Shown: in pieces, positions 45,931 to 53,931 of the stretch
How positions within the stretch are numbered: position 1 is the stretch's first letter
Layout: every line of letters starts with the position of its first letter
Assembly: GCF_003949795.1 (NCBI RefSeq)
Contig: NZ_RPRY01000007.1
Coordinates: 1 to 63,674 of the forward strand
Direction of reading: 5' to 3'
Source: Streptomyces sp. WAC06614
GTDB taxonomy: Bacteria > Actinomycetota > Actinomycetes > Streptomycetales > Streptomycetaceae
DNA: 63,674 bases
Notes under the pieces: model-generated
Database searches by the model: none
What the model was told of the DNA's origin: nothing
What the model saw: the letters and a program-made list of their open reading frames with translations, nothing else
Made by a program: the position numbers and the translations under genes

Positions 45931-45954
45931 CCGGCACACGTACTATGTGCTCGC
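45931..45954. other. Core-like site of cassette 3
   Basis: CCGGCACA, spacer CGTACTA (45939-45945), TGTGCTCGC. Inverted half-sites agree at the inner five bases (GCACA/TGTGC) and less well outside. Confidence 0.72.
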
Positions 45955-46315
45955 AGGTGCCACGCCAGTACTCGTCCACAATTGCTCCGTCAGCCCTCAT
46001 GAAGTGGAGCGAACGGAGCAGCTCGGCGGCGCCAGAGACCGTGAACGGGTCGATCAAATTGCCGAAAGTATGGCCACGGATGGATGGGTCGGAGAGCCCA
46101 TCGAGGTCTTCGAGCATCTGAACCGGCGCTACGTAATCAACGGCCATCATCGAGTTTCGGCGGCCAAGAAGGCAGGGATCGATGTTCAGTACCGATCTCT
46201 TACACTTGATGAGGTCAAGGCGTACGGTTACAAGTCCGCCGATGAAGTGGTCTGGGCGGCTATCGAAGTGGGCGGAGATTTTCCCGAGGAGCGGAGAGGG
46301 CGGAGGCGCCGGTGA
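45947..46315 (+). CDS. Orphan toxin tip, cassette 3: ParB-like nuclease domain
   Basis: Starts at GTG in the Hint-end codons; a TAG stands in frame 10 codons earlier, so the fragment is not part of a longer gene. After VLVHNC the ~110-residue tip has the ParB/Srx-type fold: QIAESMATDGWVGEPIEVFEHL and RYVINGHHRVSAAKKAGI, the second being the GxHR nucleotide motif (here GHHR). ParB-type domains act as nucleases or CTP-using enzymes and occur among polymorphic toxins. Overlaps the immunity gene by GTGA. Confidence 0.8.
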   Translation: MLAGATPVLVHNCSVSPHEVERTEQLGGARDRERVDQIAESMATDGWVGEPIEVFEHLNRRYVINGHHRVSAAKKAGIDVQYRSLTLDEVKAYGYKSADEVVWAAIEVGGDFPEERRGRRRR

Positions 46316-46722
46316 GCCAGTCGAATCAAGCTGCTGTCTGCGTGCGTTCCTTCCTGCGGTATCGCACGTTCATCAGAGCGGCGCTGATGGTCAACTATCC
46401 TCAGTTCGACATGCTGGAGCATGTGCTGAAGGCTGTCCGCGCGGGGGAGCTCGAACGAAGAGGGCAGACGGATGGCGGCTTCTCGTACACGGTCCATGGG
46501 CGCGGGTATCGGATGGTCGGACCCGATGGCGCCGAGATTGAGTTGGACCTACTTCTAGACGGGTCGGAGGCGTTTGATACTTGGCGCCTGGAGGTTTTTG
46601 CGCGGAGCATTCGCATGAGTCCCGTTCCCTCTAAGGAAGACCTTATGCAGGTATGCCGCGACATGACGCAAGGTGGAGTCCTCGACGAGCCGGAGCCGGG
46701 ATGGTTCCACTTCATCGAATGA
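46312..46722 (+). CDS. Immunity protein of cassette 3 (DUF6896-like)
   Basis: 136 residues from GTG, coupled to the ParB-type tip. The block TVHGRGYRMVGPDGAEIELDL followed by AFDTWRL fits the family annotated DUF6896 as I recall it, commonly found as immunity protein in toxin loci. Followed by a perfect terminator. Confidence 0.75.
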   Translation: MSQSNQAAVCVRSFLRYRTFIRAALMVNYPQFDMLEHVLKAVRAGELERRGQTDGGFSYTVHGRGYRMVGPDGAEIELDLLLDGSEAFDTWRLEVFARSIRMSPVPSKEDLMQVCRDMTQGGVLDEPEPGWFHFIE

Positions 46723-46734
46723 CGAGTAATTGCC

Positions 46735-46769
46735 GAGTGGGTATTCCATCCAGATGGAATACCCACCTC
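46735..46769 (+). terminator. Terminator closing cassette 3
   Basis: GAGTGGGTATTCCATC pairs with GATGGAATACCCACCTC around CA. Stem of ~14 perfect pairs. Confidence 0.9.
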
Positions 46770-46918
46770 GACAAGCGGCCAAAGGGATGGCTAGTGGGTT
46801 CCCTGTCCAAGTCAAATCGCATGCGCAGGGCCGGGCGGAATAGGTGTACGGCAGATGGCGTAATGCGCACACGCGTCACTGGATTTCTGGCATCCCGCCA
46901 ACGGTCCTCTGAGGAGCT

Positions 46919-46942
46919 TTGACGGCAACGATGACGGCAACG
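46919..46942. repeat. Direct-repeat pair (site 5)
   Basis: TTGACGGCAACG then ATGACGGCAACG. No integrase follows; the element 3 recombinase module has been deleted. Confidence 0.8.
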
Positions 46943-46952
46943 CAGCCGGACG

Positions 46953-46990
46953 CCGACGGGCCCCACGAGTCTTCTCGTGGGGCCCGTCGG
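46953..46990. terminator. Perfect 17-bp hairpin after site 5
   Basis: CCGACGGGCCCCACGAG pairs perfectly with CTCGTGGGGCCCGTCGG around TCTT. Confidence 0.9.
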
Positions 46991-47062
46991 CCGTTCTGGG
47001 TGACCGCAGCGCTCATGGTTGGCAGCCTTGCCGCTTTGGGCGGCCTCCGCTCCAAGGGCACT

Positions 47063-47158
47063 GCCCAGGACCGGGCACTCCGCCCCACCGGACGCACAGG
47101 CCATGACCGGTTCCGATGCGTCTTCTCCGACCACGCCAAGGTCACCCGAGCCGAGTAG
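47063..47158 (+). pseudogene. Remnant of the small element gene (3' end)
   Basis: Codes AQDRALRPTGRTGHDRF and ends DHAKVTRAE-stop, matching the IS21-interrupted gene at 38767/42077. Shows that element 3 once carried the same backbone and lost its middle. Confidence 0.78.
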
Positions 47159-47247
47159 AGCCCACTGGCGGGTGTAGCACCCACATGCCGCAGCCCATCG
47201 CGCCGGGCCAGCAGCCCAGCGAACGAGCCAGGGCATACCGCCGGAGC

Positions 47248-47693
47248 GGGATGCGTCCAAACTTTCTCTACGTCTTCAAGGCGACCCGCTGACGCGGGTC
47301 GCGCGCGGCACGGCCGCCCACCTGGCCCGCTCTCGGCTCCGCCACCGCGGGCCGGCCAGCGACCAGGCCGCGCAAAGACAGCGCAGCGATGACCAGAAGC
47401 GCGAGGAAACTGGGACGCTCCCGCACGGCGAGCGCCAGGCTGACGGCGAGGCAGCGACAGGGCGTTGGCCAGTGCGTAGCTTGCGGGTGGGGCGGTCGGC
47501 TCCGTGGGCTTTACCCACCTGTTCGGCCCGGGGCCCGCGTCGGGCAAGGCCAGGGGGCCACTCGTTCAAATTCCGGGCAGGATCAAAGCCTGCCCGAGTT
47601 GCCGGCCAGCGTACGGCCCCCTGACCATGCCCGACCCCAACCCGAACAGGACACCGCCAAAGCCCACTCCGCCGCCCTCACGCGCGTAGCCGT
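47248..47693. other. Conserved hairpin-rich non-coding right end (copy B)
   Basis: Second copy of the 42241 region, starting GGATGCGTCC, with the same two hairpins. No gene supported. Confidence 0.65.
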
Positions 47694-47717
47694 CTGACGG
47701 CAACGCCGACGGCAACA
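47694..47717. repeat. Direct-repeat pair (site 6)
   Basis: CTGACGGCAACG then CCGACGGCAACA, 118 bases before the core at 47812. Confidence 0.82.
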
Positions 47718-47802
47718 GGGGCGCACAAGGGGGCACTTACACGCACACCCACGGACTGGCCGAATTTCGCTGACCTGCGGAAACGCAGATGACGGCACCT
47801 CA

Positions 47803-47827
47803 GCCAGCACACGTACTATGTGCTGGC
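47803..47827. other. Core-like site of cassette 4, 9-bp half-sites
   Basis: GCCAGCACA, spacer CGTACTA (47812-47818), TGTGCTGGC. A perfect inverted repeat. Compared with cassette 2, both halves have changed together (GAG/CTC to CAG/CTG). Confidence 0.82.
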
Positions 47828-48272
47828 GGGCGCCACGCCGGTCCTCGTTCACAACTGCGGCGGCAATAGTGCCCCCTTCAAGAACGACGTGGAAGGGCGA
47901 TACAACCTCGCCGATGAGCTGGATGCAGCAGAAGCGCGAGGAGTGCGTTCGGTCAGCCCGGGGCAGGCCGGTTGGGAGGAGGCACTCAACTCGGGTGTTG
48001 TGAAATGGGTTGTCGACACGAACGAAGTGCTTCATGTGGTGCCTGCGACCGATGATGCAATCAAACACAGCATCATGACCAGAGGCGCTCCGGTGCTTGC
48101 GGCGGGCGAGGCAGACGTGGCCGGCGCAGGTGGAATGTTCTTCGGGATTCGAATCTCAAATCAGAGCGGTCACTATCTCCCGTGTAGATGCAGCATCAAT
48201 CTAGGGATTGAAAAATTCCGACAGGCTGGGATCGACTTCTCCCCCGGGAGCGTGGAACTTGTTGGGCCCTAG
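47820..48272 (+). CDS. Orphan toxin tip, cassette 4
   Basis: Begins at GTG in the Hint-end codons, without visible start signals. The ~138-residue tip contains WVVDTNEVLHVVP, IKHSIMTRGAPVLAAGEAD and ISNQSGHYLP...INLGIEKFRQAGI. These blocks recur in actinobacterial RHS tips in my memory, with His-Ser/Glu and SGHY as likely active-site elements, but I cannot name the family or activity. Overlaps the immunity gene. Confidence 0.72.
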   Translation: MLAGATPVLVHNCGGNSAPFKNDVEGRYNLADELDAAEARGVRSVSPGQAGWEEALNSGVVKWVVDTNEVLHVVPATDDAIKHSIMTRGAPVLAAGEADVAGAGGMFFGIRISNQSGHYLPCRCSINLGIEKFRQAGIDFSPGSVELVGP

Positions 48273-48810
48273 CGATGAGGACATCCGCCATCTGGTGGAA
48301 TTGGGGGAGGAGGCGCGACGGGGCTGGTTGTTGACCCGTCAGCCAGCCGACCCGGATGACCGTTTCTACTGGTGGGAGACGCTCGTGGAGGTCTCCCTGG
48401 ATCGGGTGCGCAGCAGCACACTGTCGACCTCGATGCGGCGCAAGTATTCGTTGTTGGCCGCGCAAGCGACGAGGGAAGCCGTGAAGCTGCAGGTAATGCC
48501 ATCTTGGAAGGGGTGCATGCGACTTGCATTCCTGGTTTCTGAGTACGGACGCTACCCGGGCAGTGACGTTCAGGAAGTTTTGCACCCGGATCAAGTAGCT
48601 GAGGATGCGCTTCGGGCGATTGGGAAATCACCCGAAGAGGCCGTGAGGGTCGCGGATAACTGGCCATCGCGACCTATTGATGAGATAGCCGAGTTGCGGA
48701 GGGTGAAGAATATTGTTCACGCTTTGAGTGCAATGCGGTCACACGTTCTTGATCCCAAGGTGCGTGCAACCATCTCGCGGTGGCTAGACATCTGCGAAAG
48801 GCTGCCGTAG
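48259..48810 (+). CDS. Presumed immunity protein of cassette 4
   Basis: About 183 residues. Start is uncertain: TTG at 48259 or 48262 lies 8-11 bases after GGGAG (48246-48250) and overlaps the toxin stop. Mostly helical, no membrane segment; contains DDRFYWWETLVEVSLDRV and AELRRVKNIVHALSAMRSHV. No family recognised; role from position. Confidence 0.65.
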   Translation: MLGPSDEDIRHLVELGEEARRGWLLTRQPADPDDRFYWWETLVEVSLDRVRSSTLSTSMRRKYSLLAAQATREAVKLQVMPSWKGCMRLAFLVSEYGRYPGSDVQEVLHPDQVAEDALRAIGKSPEEAVRVADNWPSRPIDEIAELRRVKNIVHALSAMRSHVLDPKVRATISRWLDICERLP

Positions 48811-48886
48811 GTGATGCGGGAACGCTAATTTTCTAGCGTTGAGCGCGCAGATTCATCTATCAATCGCCTGCGAGCCAGGCAAATGC

Positions 48887-48925
48887 CTGAACCCCCTTCC
48901 CGGAGCGTGGGTGAGGGGGTTCAGG
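48887..48925 (+). terminator. Terminator closing cassette 4
   Basis: CCTGAACCCCCT pairs with AGGGGGTTCAGG around a TCCCGGAGCGTGGGTG loop, 5 bases before the repeat pair. Confidence 0.82.
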
Positions 48926-48930
48926 GCTTC

Positions 48931-48954
48931 ATGACGGCAATGGTGACGGCAACG
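48931..48954. repeat. Direct-repeat pair at int end (site 7)
   Basis: ATGACGGCAATG then GTGACGGCAACG, touching the int stop. Confidence 0.8.
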
Positions 48955-50223
48955 TCAGAGGACGACGGCTGCGGCGGGCGGGTCGTCGGGGTCGTCGTCC
49001 TGGCCGCCGAGGGCGTTGCCGAGGGTGTCGATGGCTTGGCGTTGGAGGCGGAGTCGGACATGGGCGTAGACGCTGGCTGTGACGCCGATGTGGGCGTGAC
49101 CGAGGAGTTCCTTGATGACGACGAGGTCGACCCCCTGTTCCAGGAGCAGGGTGGCGGTTGAGTGGCGGAGGTCGTGGAAGCGGATGCAGCGGAGGCCAGC
49201 TCGGTTGAGGAAGTTGCGGAAGCGGCGGGTGAGGTTGGCCGGGTCGAGAGGCCCGCCGGTCGGGGTGGTGAAGACGAGTTCGCTGTCCTGCCAGGCTGAC
49301 TCAGCGGTCTCGCGCTCCTTGTCCTGCCGTCCCTTGTGCTCCTTGAGGGAGTGGATGCATTCGGTCGGGAGCGCGATACGGCGCTCGGACGCCCGGGTCT
49401 TGGTGGGTAGGTGGGTGAGGCCGCCGGTGCGGGTGCGCTGGAGCGAGCGGCGGATGCTGGCCGTCCCGGTTGTGAGGTCGAGGTCTTCCCAGAGGAGGCC
49501 GAGGAGTTCTCCCTTGCGGAGTCCGGTTCTCAGGGCGAGTTCGTAGAGCGCATGCAGCCGATCGGCGCGGGCCGCGTCGAGGAACTGACGCGCCTCTGCC
49601 GCAGTGAGCGGCCGGAAGCGTCTGGGCTGGTGCGTGGTGGTCTTGACGTTTCGGGCGACGTTGCGGGGCAGCTCGTCTTCGCAGACGGCGTGTTCGAGGG
49701 CGACTTTGAGGACCGAGTGCACGTACGTCTCCGTCGAAGGGGCCAACTGCTTCTGGCAGCATTCGCCGACCGCGCAGCACCTCTTCCGTTCGGAGTCCAG
49801 GCCTTGGGTGCAGCACTGACAGGTGGTGCGGAGCCGGTCGAGGAAGGTGCGGACGTCCTTGGCGGTGAGGCGCGCGACCTTCTTGGTGCCGAGGCCGGGG
49901 ACGAGATGGAGGCGGACACAGGACGCGTAGCGGGTGTGGGTGTTCTCGCGGAGCCGGTGGACGGCGACGGTGCCCAACCAGTAGGTCAGGTAGTCACCGA
50001 GCGTGCTGTCAGCGGTGGCGACAGGGAGGCCGCGGTTGCTGTCGGCGACCTTCTCGGCGAGTTTGTTGGCGGCTTCTCTGCGGGTGGTGCCGTAGACGCG
50101 GACGCGTTTGCGGGTGCCGTTGGCGGCGAGGACGTAGCCGGCGGCTTCCCAGCGGCCGTCCTTGCGCTGGTAGATGGTGCCTTCGCCGTTGGCGCGGGCC
50201 TTCTTGCGCTTGGGGGCGGTCAT
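48955..50223 (-). CDS. int: Tyrosine recombinase of element 4, apparently intact
   Basis: 422 residues and close to the recombinase at 31948 throughout. The arm domain GEGTIYQRKDGRWEAAGYV, the Cys-rich insert CQCCTQGLD...RKRCCAVGECCQ, and the catalytic residues Arg (LRTGLRKGELLGL), HDLRHS, LGHAHIGVT and Tyr (VYAHV) are all present. Can probably act in trans on any core in the array. Overlaps its xis by ATGA. The element has lost rep and tra. Confidence 0.93.
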   Translation of the reverse strand: MTAPKRKKARANGEGTIYQRKDGRWEAAGYVLAANGTRKRVRVYGTTRREAANKLAEKVADSNRGLPVATADSTLGDYLTYWLGTVAVHRLRENTHTRYASCVRLHLVPGLGTKKVARLTAKDVRTFLDRLRTTCQCCTQGLDSERKRCCAVGECCQKQLAPSTETYVHSVLKVALEHAVCEDELPRNVARNVKTTTHQPRRFRPLTAAEARQFLDAARADRLHALYELALRTGLRKGELLGLLWEDLDLTTGTASIRRSLQRTRTGGLTHLPTKTRASERRIALPTECIHSLKEHKGRQDKERETAESAWQDSELVFTTPTGGPLDPANLTRRFRNFLNRAGLRCIRFHDLRHSTATLLLEQGVDLVVIKELLGHAHIGVTASVYAHVRLRLQRQAIDTLGNALGGQDDDPDDPPAAAVVL

Positions 50224-50405
50224 CGGGCGGCCTCTTCCAGGTGGCGCTGGACGTAGTCAGCGAGGGCGTGGGCGGGGATGCGGCGGGTGCGGCCGATGGT
50301 CAGCGAGGCCAGGCGGCGGGAGCGCAGGAGGTCGTAGAGGGCGGAGCGGCCGATCTTGAGGCGGGCCATGGCCTCGGGGACGGTGAGGAGTTCGTCGTCA
50401 GGCAC
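50220..50405 (-). CDS. xis: Excisionase of element 4
   Basis: 61 residues from GTG at 50405. LLTVPEAMARLKIGRSALYDLLRSRRL is the same winged-helix as the 33213 protein. With the intact integrase next to it this is the only other complete int/xis pair in the array. Confidence 0.9.
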   Translation of the reverse strand: MPDDELLTVPEAMARLKIGRSALYDLLRSRRLASLTIGRTRRIPAHALADYVQRHLEEAAR

Positions 50406-50549
50406 GGGTCGCCACCGCCTGTTCGCGGTGAGCCGCGTTGAATAGAGTCCCGCCAGTGGCCGTAGCGGGAGCCACACCCGCAGGCCATTACACCAGGTCA
50501 GCAGCCCCAGCCGAACGCTCAACCGACAGCCAGGGCGTAGCGCCGAAGT

Positions 50550-50998
50550 GGGATGCGTCCAAACTTTCTCTACGTCTTCAAGGCGACCCGCTGACGCGGG
50601 TCGCGCGCGGCACGGCCGCCCACCCGGCCCGCTCTCGGCTCCGCCACCGCGGGCCGGCCAGCGACCAGGCCGCGCAGAAGCGCGTAGCGGATCACCGGAA
50701 GCGTGGAGCAGGCCGAACGCGCCAGCACAGCGAGCGCCAGGCCGACGGCGAGGCGACGATTGGGAGTTGGCCGGGGCGCAGGCCCGGAGGTGGGGCCGGT
50801 CGGCTCCGTGGGCTTTACCCACGTCCCCAGGCCGGGGCCCGCGTCGGGCAAGGCCAGGGGGCCACTCGTTCAAATTCCGGGCAGGTCCAAAGCCTGCCCG
50901 AGTTGCCGGGCCAGCGTACGGCCCCTGACCATGCCCGACCCCAACCCGGGCAGGACACCGGCCAAAGCCCACTCCACCGACCTCACGCGCACTGCCGT
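50550..50998. other. Conserved hairpin-rich non-coding right end (copy C)
   Basis: Third copy of the 42241 region. No gene supported. Directly follows xis, so the whole rep-tra-regulator backbone is missing here. Confidence 0.65.
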
Positions 50999-51022
50999 CT
51001 GACGGCAACGCCGACCGCAACA
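50999..51022. repeat. Direct-repeat pair (site 8)
   Basis: CTGACGGCAACG then CCGACCGCAACA, 118 bases before the core at 51117. Confidence 0.82.
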
Positions 51023-51107
51023 GAGGCGCACAGCACGCCACTTCCGCGCACATCCACGGACTGGCCGAATTACGGTGACCTGCGAAAACGCAGATGACGG
51101 CACCTCG

Positions 51108-51132
51108 GCCAGCACACGTACTATGTGCTGGC
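51108..51132. other. Core-like site of cassette 5, 9-bp half-sites
   Basis: GCCAGCACA, spacer CGTACTA (51117-51123), TGTGCTGGC; perfect inverted repeat. Confidence 0.82.
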
Positions 51133-51520
51133 GGGGGCTACTCCGGTCCTCGTTCACAACAGCAACTGCCCTCTGTACACGGTGGGTGGGCCGAGGGTTC
51201 GCCCGGGGAAAGATATCGATGTGGATGCGGACGGCTTCGTCAATGGGCCTACTGCTGAGAAACTGAAATCTCTGGATGTGCAGGGGCTCTCGACGTTTGA
51301 TTCGGTGGAGAACGCCAGCCGTATCGGACTGAAGGGGCAGGTTCGTACCCCTACGGGGCCACTTCCTGACGGGTTGGGTGTTATCGCCGACGGTAGAGGG
51401 GTCGGAGGTCCGCGCGCACTTGGTCACCACACCATCTACCCAACGCGTCGCATGTCGTTCGACGAGTATGTAGGGCTCATCCAAGGGATGAACTGGCAGA
51501 ACATAGGAAAGAAACTGTGA
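51125..51520 (+). CDS. Orphan toxin tip, cassette 5
   Basis: Begins at GTG in the Hint-end codons. Here the Hint tail reads LVHNSNC rather than LVHNC. The ~118-residue tip has LPDGLGVIADGRGVGG and LGHHTIYPTRRMSFDEYVGL; the HHTIYP block with its paired His looks like an active site and recurs in RHS tips in my memory, but the activity is not known to me. Overlaps the immunity gene by GTGA. Confidence 0.72.
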   Translation: MLAGATPVLVHNSNCPLYTVGGPRVRPGKDIDVDADGFVNGPTAEKLKSLDVQGLSTFDSVENASRIGLKGQVRTPTGPLPDGLGVIADGRGVGGPRALGHHTIYPTRRMSFDEYVGLIQGMNWQNIGKKL

Positions 51521-52014
51521 GTCCAGAAAGAGATGCCCTGGGAATGGAGGAATGGCGTGCCTTGGTGGCAGCCGAACGAGAGGTCGCTCAATGTCGCGCC
51601 GAGGTGAACCAGTTGCCCTCACGCGTGGAATTGCTGGCGAAGGCACTTTCAAGCAGTTCGGCGTGGGATCGGTCTGCCGCTCTGGATTTCCTCCACCTCT
51701 TCCCTGAGGACGTTCCGAAGCTGCTCGATCTGCTGGTTGACCTTTCCTTGTCGACTGGGTGGGCGCTGCCCGCCCGTGAGGCGATCCGGGCAGCTCGGAA
51801 AGAAATTGATCCATCGAAATTCGCGCGGGTAGCGCTAAAGTGCCTATCTAGCGGTGAAGTGGAAGACTATCTCAGGCTGGCTGACGTACTGGCCGAGGTT
51901 GAAGCGTGGGAAGCTCTGAGTGCCGTGATTGGCAAAGCTGCCGAGAGTGGCGACCCTGAAATCCGGGAAGTTTCTCGCAGTTTCACTGAAAGCCACGGCG
52001 GCATGCTGCCTTGA
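51517..52014 (+). CDS. Immunity protein of cassette 5, HEAT-like helical
   Basis: 165 residues from GTG, coupled to the tip. Repeated helical pairs (AALDFLHLFPEDVPKLLDLL, YLRLADVLAEVEAWEALSAV) suggest a short HEAT-type solenoid, a known shape for immunity proteins. No catalytic motif. Confidence 0.7.
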   Translation: MSPERDALGMEEWRALVAAEREVAQCRAEVNQLPSRVELLAKALSSSSAWDRSAALDFLHLFPEDVPKLLDLLVDLSLSTGWALPAREAIRAARKEIDPSKFARVALKCLSSGEVEDYLRLADVLAEVEAWEALSAVIGKAAESGDPEIREVSRSFTESHGGMLP

Positions 52015-52117
52015 TTGGCGAGTAGCCTTCGTTGGTGAAAATGGGCCGAGTCCCGTGTTCTCCGAATTTCCGACCTGCTGAAATTCGGGTCTACGACGGG
52101 TGTAGGTCTGCAAACCC

Positions 52118-52152
52118 GAAGCCCCGTCAGGTGCGTCCTGGCGGGGCTTCGG
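52118..52152 (+). terminator. Terminator closing cassette 5
   Basis: CGAAGCCCCGTCAGG pairs with CCTGGCGGGGCTTCG around TGCGT; one mismatch. Confidence 0.88.
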
Positions 52153-52158
52153 CACTTG

Positions 52159-52183
52159 GTGACGGCAGTAGTTGACGGCAACG
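52159..52183. repeat. Direct-repeat pair at int end (site 9)
   Basis: GTGACGGCAGTA then TTGACGGCAACG, touching the int stop. Confidence 0.8.
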
Positions 52184-53476
52184 TCAGCGGACGAGGGAGG
52201 CGCAGGGTGGCGGTTCGTCGCCGTCGGAGCGTGCCGTCTTGGTGTTCTCCGGGCTGCCGAGTGCGGTGCTGAGGGTGTCGATGGCGTTCCGCTGGAGGCA
52301 GAGCCTGACGTGGGCGTAGACGGTGGCGGTGACGCCGATGTGGGCGTGGCCGAGGAGTTCCTTGATCACGACGAGTTCGACGCCCTGTTCCAGCAGCAGG
52401 GTGGCGGTGGAGTGGCGGAGGTCGTGGAAGCGGATGCGGCGGAGGCCGGCCTTGCGGAGGAGCGTGATGAAGGCGCGGGTGAGGTTGGTCGGGTCGATCG
52501 GTCGGCCCTGCGCAGTGGTGAACACGTGCCCGTCGTGCCGCCACGTGGTGCCCGCGGCCTCATGCTCGCGCTGCTGCTGCTCGTGGTGGAGCTTCAGCGA
52601 CTGGACGCAGCGGGTGGGAAGGGCGATGCGGCGCTCGGAGGCCCGCGTCTTGGTGGGCAGCGTGGTGAGCCCGCCTGCGGCGGTTCGCTGAAGGGTGCGG
52701 CGGACGGCGGCGGTGCCCGCGTCGAGGTCGAGGTCTTCCCAGTGCAGGCCGAGGAGTTCGCCTTTGCGGAGTCCGGTGTGGAGGGCGAGTTCGAACAGCG
52801 CGTGCAGCCGGTGGTCCTGGGCGGCGGTGAGAAACTGCCGGGCTTCTTCGGCGGTGAGGGGTTCGAAGCGTCGAGGGCGTGGGGTGCCGGTGCGGACGTT
52901 ACGGGCGACGTTGCGCGGGATCTCTTCCTCACGGACGGCGTGCTCCAAGGCGGACTTGAGCACGGAATGGAGATAGGTGAGCGTCAGCGGGGACAGCAGC
53001 TTGGAGCAGCACCGGCCGGCGGCGCAGCAGCGGGGCTGGTCGCGCCGGGCGTCGATGCCGCGCGTGCAGCACTGGCAGGTGGTGCGGAGGCGGTTGAGCC
53101 AGGTGCGGACGTCCTTGGCGGTGAGCTTGGTGAGCTTCTTCTTGCCGAGGCCGGGGATGAGGTACCGGTGGACGCAGGTGGTGTAGCGGGTGTGGGTGTT
53201 CTCGCGCAGGTGGTGGACGGCGACGTTCTCCAGCCAGTACGCCAGGTACGCGGCCACGCTGCCCTGGGCGGACGGTATGGGGAAGCCGCGGTTGCTGGCG
53301 GAGATGTTCTCGGTGAGCGTGGCCAGGGCGTCTTTGCGGGTGGTGCCGTAGACGCGGACGCGCTTGCGGGTGTTGCCGGGGGCGAGGACGTATCCGGCGG
53401 CTTCCCGTCTTTGCGCTGGTAGACGGTTCCGTCGCCGTTGGCGCGGACGCGGCGGGAGGCGGGGGTGTCCCGGGGC
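52184..53476 (-). pseudogene. Tyrosine recombinase of element 5, frameshifted arm domain
   Basis: The catalytic part is complete: Cys-rich insert (CQCCTRGID...PRCCAAGRCC), LHTGLRKGELLGL, HDLRHS, LGHAHIGVT, VYAHV. A 7-base deletion after VYQRKDG (~53410) shifts the frame in the N-terminal arm-binding domain; the start of the protein (RRVRANGDGTVYQRKDG) is in another frame. Without the arm domain it may still bind core sites if an internal start is used. The identical deletion in the 44640 copy shows common descent. Confidence 0.82.
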
Positions 53477-53602
53477 GTGGTGTCGGCCGCGGAGTACCGG
53501 TGGCTCGCCTGCCGGCTGACCGAAGCCCTCACGGATGCACTCCGGGTCGCGGAATCGCGCGGTGACCGCATCCCCGACCCGCCCGAGACCCCCGACTCCT
53601 GA
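53477..53602 (+). pseudogene. Forward coding remnant ending in the repeat pair (copy 2)
   Basis: Same as 45699-45824: SAAEYRWLACRLTEALTDAL to PPETPDS-stop. Confidence 0.6.
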
Positions 53603-53622
53603 CGGCAGTAGCGACGGCAACA
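53599..53622. repeat. Direct-repeat pair (site 10)
   Basis: CTGACGGCAGTA then GCGACGGCAACA. The 118-bp arm that should follow has been split by inserted DNA; its remainder resumes at ~54830. Confidence 0.8.
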
Positions 53623-53931
53623 CTGGGTGAGGTCTTCCGACAGGAAGATCGTGAAACGTCTCTGCGATCCAGTGACGGTCGCCATGTAGACCCGAGCTGT
53701 TCCTGCGGCCTGGAGTCCGGTGATGGCTTCCGCAAGTCCGGGCCGAGGTGTGACACCCGTGTCGAGCATGACTTCGCGCCGCCAGGACCAGATGTCCCAG
53801 AGCTGTTGCGCAGAAGCCGTTTGGTTCAAGAAGACCTCGAAGTCCGCGCCTGCCTTCAACTCGGCCAGAGCTGCGCGTGCAGAGATGCAGCCACCTTGGG
53901 ACAGTGCGGATTGCAGGGCGTCTCGGTTCAT
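53623..53931 (-). pseudogene. Truncated gene fragment beside the IS5 transposase
   Basis: Reads MNRDALQSALSQGGCISARA onward for ~102 residues up to FLSEDLTQ, then breaks off exactly at the AACA end of the repeat pair. A soluble helical protein of unknown family, possibly an immunity-type protein. Its abrupt end at the repeat suggests it came in by recombination together with the transposase. Confidence 0.6.

Larger units (their letters stand above)
52602..53622. repeat. Large duplication: match of 44822-45844
   Basis: Partner of the duplication in element 2; the two segments are near-identical over ~1 kb, much closer than the other recombinase copies are to each other. Confidence 0.85.

Noticed and set aside
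46919..47158. 79-residue frame starting in repeat pair 5
   Set aside because: Only its last ~30 residues correspond to a real gene end (remnant of the small element gene); the beginning is read through repeats and a hairpin.
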